DNA from: an uncultured Bacteroidota bacterium
GTDB lineage: Bacteria; Bacteroidota; Bacteroidia; Chitinophagales; Chitinophagaceae
Assembly (NCBI GenBank): GCA_903825095.1
Contig: CAIJZF010000229.1
Coordinates: 1 to 64,000 of the forward strand
Length of the DNA: 64,000 nucleotides
Reading direction: 5' to 3'
Shown: one piece after another, positions 60,004-64,000 of the stretch
Layout: each line of letters opens with the position of its first letter
Position numbering within the stretch: position 1 is the first letter of the stretch
Program-made: the position numbers and the translations under genes
The notes under the pieces: model-generated
The model's input: only the letters and a program-made list of their open reading frames with translations
Told to the model about the DNA's origin: nothing
The model's database searches: none

Positions 60004-60897
60004 ATGAACAAACAAAAAGATCATGTAGTTTTATCCCTAAGTGGAGGTCTAGATTCAAGTACCCTTTTACTCCGATGCCTTTCAGAGTATAAAAGTGTTA
60101 CTTGTATTTCATTTGATTATGGACAAAAGCATCGAGTTGAACTTGAACGTGCTCAATCGTTAGTAGACTATATTAATAGTGAACCAGTAAAAAATAATCC
60201 AAAACCTGGAAGTAAGTATTGTAATTTCTCTCTAATCACTTACCGTCAAATCCAATTAAATGGATTAGCTGACCTACTAAATTCAGCTTTAGTAACAGGT
60301 GGAGCAGATGTACCTGAAGGACACTATGCTGAAGAAAACATGAAAGCAACAGTTGTTCCAAACAGAAACAAAATATTTGCTTCAATTACACAAGCAGTTG
60401 CACTTTCAGTAGCAAATAAAACAGGTGAGCAATGTGATATTGCAATGGGAATCCATAGCGGAGATCACGCGATCTATTTGGATTGTAGACAAGAATTTAG
60501 AGACGCTGACGACTATGCCTTCAGAATTGGTAATTGGGGATCTGAAAATGTAGGTTACTTTACCCCATACCTAGAGGGGGACAAATTTACAATTCTCCAA
60601 GATGGTGAAATGTTATGTGGTGAACTTGGCTTGGACTTTAATGAAGTATACTCACGTACAAACACTTCATACAAACCAATTTACCTTAATCTAGCATTTG
60701 TAAACAATGAAGATGAAATAGTTGATTGTTCTGATTGGTTCTCTGATTACAAATCAGCAAGTTCCGTGGAGCGTGTAGAAGCGTTTATTAAATTAGGACG
60801 TCCTGATCCTGTAGCTTATGCTGATGAAACAGGTCCTGTAAGTTGGAACCACGTAGTAAAAGAAGTAACAAAAGTATTAGAAACACACAACCAATAA
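60004..60897 (+). CDS. queC: QueC-like enzyme lacking the zinc-binding cysteines
   Basis: The protein has 297 residues from ATG 60004; an upstream TTG at 59950 would add 18 residues. The PP-loop is SLSGGLDSS (about 11-19). ISFDYGQKHRVELERA and VPNRNKIFASIT match QueC, as does the terminal RVEAFIKLGRPDP. QueC converts 7-carboxy-7-deazaguanine to preQ0. Usual QueC has four Cys for zinc in its C-terminal third; here the equivalent stretch (YLNLAFVNNEDEI ... DYKSASSVER) has none of them. A divergent or altered activity is possible. It is next to QueD and QueE. Confidence 0.85.
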   Translation: MNKQKDHVVLSLSGGLDSSTLLLRCLSEYKSVTCISFDYGQKHRVELERAQSLVDYINSEPVKNNPKPGSKYCNFSLITYRQIQLNGLADLLNSALVTGGADVPEGHYAEENMKATVVPNRNKIFASITQAVALSVANKTGEQCDIAMGIHSGDHAIYLDCRQEFRDADDYAFRIGNWGSENVGYFTPYLEGDKFTILQDGEMLCGELGLDFNEVYSRTNTSYKPIYLNLAFVNNEDEIVDCSDWFSDYKSASSVERVEAFIKLGRPDPVAYADETGPVSWNHVVKEVTKVLETHNQ

Positions 60898-60901
60898 AAT
60901 T

Positions 60902-61162
60902 ATGGAAAGATATAGAAAAAACCCAGTAGAGATCGAAGCAGTACAGTTTATATCTCAAAACATTCAAGAGGTGTATGATATGTTGGGGGATAACTTATTG
61001 GTTGTTCCTACAGAGGATGGAGAAGGATTATACCACTACATAAAAACTCTAGAAGGAGATATGGAAATCTCTTGGAATGATTATATTATCAAAGGTGTTA
61101 AAGGAGAATTTTATCCGTGTAAACCTGACATCTTTGAATTAACTTACGATAAAATAGATTAA
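60902..61162 (+). CDS. Small conserved phage protein, unknown
   Basis: The protein has 86 residues. It starts with YRKNPVEIEAVQF and ends with WNDYIIKGVKGEFYPCKPDIFELTYDKI. I recognise this as a widespread phage protein family, often called a PGDWI-type or hypothetical protein, without known function. It lies between queC and queD with tight spacing. Confidence 0.75.
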   Translation: MERYRKNPVEIEAVQFISQNIQEVYDMLGDNLLVVPTEDGEGLYHYIKTLEGDMEISWNDYIIKGVKGEFYPCKPDIFELTYDKID

Positions 61163-61163
61163 A

Positions 61164-61640
61164 ATGGGAAGATATATTAGCACAAAGCTATTTGAAAACT
61201 ATTCAGTAGCACTTAGACAATGGAGAGCATCTCACTCACACTGTGAATTATTACATGGTTATGCTTTGAAATTCAAAGTATGGTTTGCATCACACGAACC
61301 ATTAGAAGAAAACCAATTAGATGATATGAACTGGATCGTTGATTACGGAGGGTTTAAAGATGCACCTAAAGGAAATGGTTTAAAATCTTGGATGAATCAT
61401 ATGTGGGATCACACATTGTTGATCGAGAAGGACGATCCATACTTAGACTTTTTCGAATCAGCAGCTATGGAAGGTTTATGTGCACTCCGAATAATGGATA
61501 AAATGGGGGCTGAATCATGTGCTAAGTTAGTATTTGATCATTTCAATGAAGTACTATCTAAAACAGATGCAGGACGTTGCAAAGTAATTAAAGTAGAATG
61601 TTTCGAAAACGACAATAACTCTAGTATTTATGAAGGATAA
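61164..61640 (+). CDS. queD: QueD-like 6-carboxytetrahydropterin synthase, HGY variant
   Basis: The protein has 158 residues. SHSHCELLHGYALKFKVWF (about 23-41) carries His 24, His 26, Cys 27 and His 31, but the usual HGH is HGY, so one classical zinc His is replaced. WIVDYGGFK and WDHTLLIEKDDPYL fit the family, with a late Glu in VECFEN. QueD makes 6-carboxytetrahydropterin, the second step toward preQ0. This HGYAL form is a recurring variant I recall from bacteria and phages. The gene is one base after the preceding stop. Confidence 0.85.
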   Translation: MGRYISTKLFENYSVALRQWRASHSHCELLHGYALKFKVWFASHEPLEENQLDDMNWIVDYGGFKDAPKGNGLKSWMNHMWDHTLLIEKDDPYLDFFESAAMEGLCALRIMDKMGAESCAKLVFDHFNEVLSKTDAGRCKVIKVECFENDNNSSIYEG

Positions 61641-61644
61641 TTAT

Positions 61645-61652
61645 TATATTTC
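61645..61652 (+). promoter_or_regulatory. Bacteroidota-like -7 box (TATATTTC) before thioredoxin
   Basis: TATATTTC lies 53 nt before the ATG at 61698. The leader contains a weak CACCA/TGGTG hairpin (61656-61669). Confidence 0.35.
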
Positions 61653-61697
61653 TACCACCACTTTTGGTGATATTAAATTCACTTATACATTAACAAA

Positions 61698-61946
61698 ATG
61701 AAAGAAATCCTATACTTCTCTGCTCCCTGGTGTCAACCGTGCAGGAATTTTAAACCAATTATGGAAAGTGTAAACAATTCAATGCCTGTACGTTTTATCA
61801 ACGTAGATGAAAACCCACAATTGTCCGCTCAATACAATGTACGAAGCGTACCCATGTTAGTTTTCTTGAAAGACGGTCAAGAGGCAGACAAAACAATAGG
61901 AGTTTTAACTGAAATGCAAATAAAAGAAAAATGGAATCTACTTTAG
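61698..61946 (+). CDS. Thioredoxin-like protein
   Basis: The protein has 82 residues. The active site is WCQPC (residues 11-15), and the cis-Pro is in VRSVPMLVFL. It is shorter than host thioredoxin (about 105), lacking the first strand. Phage thioredoxins often serve ribonucleotide reductase, and the nrdAB genes in this genome make that likely. It overlaps queE by 16 nt. Confidence 0.9.
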   Translation: MKEILYFSAPWCQPCRNFKPIMESVNNSMPVRFINVDENPQLSAQYNVRSVPMLVFLKDGQEADKTIGVLTEMQIKEKWNLL

Positions 61947-62713
61947 GAAGAATAGAAGACTATAACAAAACATTACCAATTGTAGAATTATATCGTTGCG
62001 TTCAAAGCGAGGGATCTCGTTTTGGACGTCCTACGATTGCAGTTCGCACAACAGGTTGTACTCACCGTTGCTATTTTGGCGAAGGCGGGTGGTGCGATTC
62101 CTGGTATACGAGCATACACCCAGATAAAGGAACATTTAACTTTAATGATATTATTCGTATTTATGATGAAAACCCACATATCAAGGAAATGATGCTAACA
62201 GGTGGTTCCCCCACTTTACATCCTAAATTGGTTAACGAATTAACACATTTCGCACATGAAAGAGGCATTTTCATTACTATCGAAACCGAAGGTTCTCATT
62301 TCCTCGATACTGATTATCCTATATCTCTTATTTCTCTCAGTCCTAAGTTTAGCAATAGTGTACCCGTTGTGGGTGTTGCCACGCCAAATGGTACAATCAC
62401 GGATGAAAAGATGGTATCCCAACACAACAAGCATCGATTAAATTATTCGACAATGCATGCAATGATAACAACCCACTCTGATTATCATTTTAAACCAGTA
62501 TGGGATGGCACTGAAGAAAATCTTAAAGAAATTGAAGACGCTCGTGTATTCTTAGAAATCCCTAAAGACAAAACATATATCATGCCAGCAGGTGATACTA
62601 GAGAAGAATTAATAAGAATGTACCCAATTGTATTTGAAATGTGTGCTGAAAAAGGTTATAACATGACTGGAAGAGATCACATTATTGCATATGACACTAA
62701 AAGAGGAGTATAA
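61931..62713 (+). CDS. queE: QueE-like radical SAM enzyme with CX3CX7C cluster motif
   Basis: The protein has 260 residues. EGSRFGRPTIAVRTTGC precedes the cluster-binding Cys 43, Cys 47 and Cys 55, spacing CX3CX7C, instead of the standard radical SAM CX3CX2C. MMLTGGSPTLHP is the SAM-binding GGE-like part, and ETEGSHF and SLSPKFSN are the QueE substrate segments. It makes 7-carboxy-7-deazaguanine. The start ATG lies within the thioredoxin gene. The next gene starts on its last base. Confidence 0.85.
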   Translation: MESTLGRIEDYNKTLPIVELYRCVQSEGSRFGRPTIAVRTTGCTHRCYFGEGGWCDSWYTSIHPDKGTFNFNDIIRIYDENPHIKEMMLTGGSPTLHPKLVNELTHFAHERGIFITIETEGSHFLDTDYPISLISLSPKFSNSVPVVGVATPNGTITDEKMVSQHNKHRLNYSTMHAMITTHSDYHFKPVWDGTEENLKEIEDARVFLEIPKDKTYIMPAGDTREELIRMYPIVFEMCAEKGYNMTGRDHIIAYDTKRGV

Positions 62714-62910
62714 TGAAAAGAGAAATACCAATGAAACGACCAAAACGTAAAGAAAACCATCTTCATATGATGACTTGGAATGGTACACGCTATGAATCCG
62801 TTAACATACCAGATTATCTAGCCGATGATTATGTTAGAGAATTTAATTTAACTTTTGTCCCTGAAACCATTGAATTGAAAGAATGGGTTAGTAAAAAAAC
62901 AAGAAAATAA
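62713..62910 (+). CDS. Small basic protein, unknown
   Basis: The protein has 65 residues, basic at its start (MKREIPMKRPKRKENH) and then alpha/beta (MMTWNGTRYESVNIPDYLADDYVREF). It overlaps the queE stop by one base, so it is coupled with the preQ0 genes. No function was recognised. Confidence 0.6.
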   Translation: MKREIPMKRPKRKENHLHMMTWNGTRYESVNIPDYLADDYVREFNLTFVPETIELKEWVSKKTRK

Positions 62911-62915
62911 GTTAT

Positions 62916-63410
62916 ATGATTCTATTTACATCTAAACAAATCCAAGATAAAGTAACAGAAATAGCTCAATCTATTGATTTCAAACATACTGCAGACGACA
63001 ATATTGTAATGATCTGTGTGTTAAACGGTGGATTTATGTTCTTTAGTGATTTAGTTAAAAACATGTCAACGGATGTTGAAATTGATTTTATACGCGCTAA
63101 ATCATACAACGGTCAAGATCAAGGTGTAGTCCATATTTTAAAAGATATTGAAACTGATATTGAAGGGAAAGATGTGTATGTAGTAGATGATTTCTATGAT
63201 ACTGGAAATACTTTAAACAGGATTTTAGAGCATTTATCTACTTCAAATCCCAAATCCATTCAAATGGTTACTCTATTAACTAGAGACATTTCACCAATAC
63301 CCGAATATCCTCATACTGTAGGTTTTATGATTCGAGATCAATGGTGTGTTGGTTACGGATTAGACAACAATTCAAAAGAGCGTAATCTAGATTACATTTA
63401 CGCACTTTAA
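62916..63410 (+). CDS. Purine phosphoribosyltransferase (HPRT-like)
   Basis: The protein has 164 residues. VMICVLNGGFMFFSDL, IDFIRAKSYNG and the PRPP loop DVYVVDDFYDTGNTLNRIL (about 87-105) identify the HPRT group. It joins PRPP to hypoxanthine or guanine. Beside preQ0 genes it may salvage bases for GTP, the FolE substrate, or recycle guanine released by the DpdA-like step. It starts in the AATAAGTTATATG context. Confidence 0.87.
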   Translation: MILFTSKQIQDKVTEIAQSIDFKHTADDNIVMICVLNGGFMFFSDLVKNMSTDVEIDFIRAKSYNGQDQGVVHILKDIETDIEGKDVYVVDDFYDTGNTLNRILEHLSTSNPKSIQMVTLLTRDISPIPEYPHTVGFMIRDQWCVGYGLDNNSKERNLDYIYAL

Positions 63411-63434
63411 CTTGGATACTCTAAATATCCTCCG

Positions 63435-63442
63435 TACATTTA
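63435..63442 (+). promoter_or_regulatory. Bacteroidota-like -7 box (TACATTTA) before folE
   Basis: TACATTTA lies 26 nt before the ATG at 63461; AATAATAAGTTATATG follows. Confidence 0.4.
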
Positions 63443-63460
63443 TATAAAATAATAAGTTAT

Positions 63461-64000
63461 ATGTCAGAAAACAAACGTAAAAAACAACACACCGATCTAG
63501 AGTGTGTTCAAATGGGTTTTGCAAATGGTGTTGCACCTGGTTTCCCACTTACCGAACAAGAAAAATGGAAAATGGTTGATGAAGCAGAACTTGCTTATGG
63601 CCAATTCTTAACTGCATTAGGTGTAGATTGGGAAAATGATCCAAATTCATCCGAAACACCTCGTCGTGTAGCAAAAGCCTATGTATTTGATTTATTTGCC
63701 GGTAGATATACAGCAATGTCAGATATTACTTCATTTCCATCAGACGGATACGATGGTATTGTAATTGAACGTAACATCCCAGTTACTTCAATGTGTTCAC
63801 ACCACCACCAAACAATCGGAGGAGTAGTTCATATTGGTTATGTAGTTGGAAACGAAGGTAGAGTAATTGGTTTATCTAAATTAAACCGTATTGTAGAACT
63901 ATTCGGCCGTAGAGGTGCTATCCAAGAACAATTAACTTCAGCAATCCACAATGCAGTAAACAAAATTTGTGAATTGAATAGAGGAGTAATTGTAACTGTA
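63461..64000 (+). CDS. folE: GTP cyclohydrolase I (3' partial)
   Basis: 180 codons are visible before the window ends. Landmarks: ETPRRVAKAYVFDLFAG, VTSMCSHHHQTIGGVVHIGYV with zinc Cys near residue 112 and His two residues later, and LSKLNRIVELFGRRGAIQEQLT. FolE converts GTP to dihydroneopterin triphosphate, the first step of the preQ0 route. The usual SLCEHH is replaced by SMCSHHH. The second zinc Cys lies past the window, so completeness cannot be judged. Confidence 0.92.
   Translation, partial: MSENKRKKQHTDLECVQMGFANGVAPGFPLTEQEKWKMVDEAELAYGQFLTALGVDWENDPNSSETPRRVAKAYVFDLFAGRYTAMSDITSFPSDGYDGIVIERNIPVTSMCSHHHQTIGGVVHIGYVVGNEGRVIGLSKLNRIVELFGRRGAIQEQLTSAIHNAVNKICELNRGVIVTV

Noticed and set aside
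1..64000. Prophage or bacterial chromosome segment
   Set aside because: No integrase, attachment repeats, or bacterial housekeeping genes were seen; gene density, strand uniformity and replication genes fit a lytic phage. The host-type surface genes lie between phage genes with phage-like promoters and overlaps.
1..64000. tRNA genes
   Set aside because: No cloverleaf-like sequence caught my eye in the short intergenic gaps, but a covariance-model scan was not possible.

Overview
The window is 64 kb of an AT-rich, gene-dense phage genome, with all genes on the + strand. It belongs to a T4-like contractile-tailed phage. Evidence for this is a gp23-type major capsid protein behind an acidic scaffold-like protein, two tail sheath proteins, a gp19-type tube, a tape-measure candidate, baseplate genes, UvsX, a gp32-like SSB, a DnaB-type helicase, an RNase H/FEN nuclease and ribonucleotide reductase. 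The host is almost certainly a member of the Bacteroidota, probably a gliding flavobacterium. Start codons are preceded by A-rich stretches rather than Shine-Dalgarno sequences, some promoters resemble the Bacteroidota TAnnTTTG -7 box, and two genes end in type IX secretion (T9SS) sorting domains. These are readings of the sequence by eye; no database search was run.

Layout. 1-4.2 kb: end of an upstream gene, terminator, scaffold, capsid, terminator, PhoH-like ATPase. 4.3-10.4 kb: a small structural protein and two repeat-rich fibre genes with a GIY-YIG homing endonuclease between them. 10.4-13.7 kb: sulfotransferase, APS kinase, HIGH-type nucleotidyltransferase, DUF2061 membrane protein and GT9-like glycosyltransferase, which together suggest sulfated-glycan decoration. 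13.8-23.7 kb: neck and tail-completion candidates, another fibre, two tandem sheaths and the tube. 23.7-25.9 kb: a secreted SprB-repeat protein with a T9SS type-B C-terminus, which carries its own promoter behind a terminator. 26-36.7 kb: overlapping tail-assembly ORFs that look joined by frameshifting, then tape measure and baseplate, including a hub candidate with a muramidase-like domain. 36.7-45.5 kb: replication and nucleotide metabolism. 45.5-51.9 kb: an exported-protein island with a cohesin/dockerin-like T9SS type-A protein, a CsgG-like lipoprotein, a Ser/Gly-rich barrel-like protein, a C-type lectin lipoprotein and a metallopeptidase-like protein. 51.9-56 kb: holin candidate, GH19 endolysin, large fibre. 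56-64 kb: small early genes plus a 7-deazaguanine pathway (FolE, QueD, QueE, a QueC variant and a DpdA-like transglycosylase candidate), thioredoxin, a thioesterase and a phosphoribosyltransferase.

How it fits together. Virion genes are repeatedly preceded by a TATTTATA box 13-33 nt before the ATG, a good candidate for the late promoter. Replication and metabolism genes instead carry TAnnTTTA/G boxes and an AAGTTATG start context. The preQ0 genes and DpdA candidate would modify guanines in phage DNA. The sulfation/glycosylation operon sits among fibre and neck genes and may decorate virion or cell-surface glycans. The least expected content is the set of host-type exported surface proteins, which suggests the phage remodels the surface of its infected host through T9SS and lipoprotein export. 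No gene-free stretch exceeds 300 bases. I recognised no terminase, portal, integrase or tRNA in this window.
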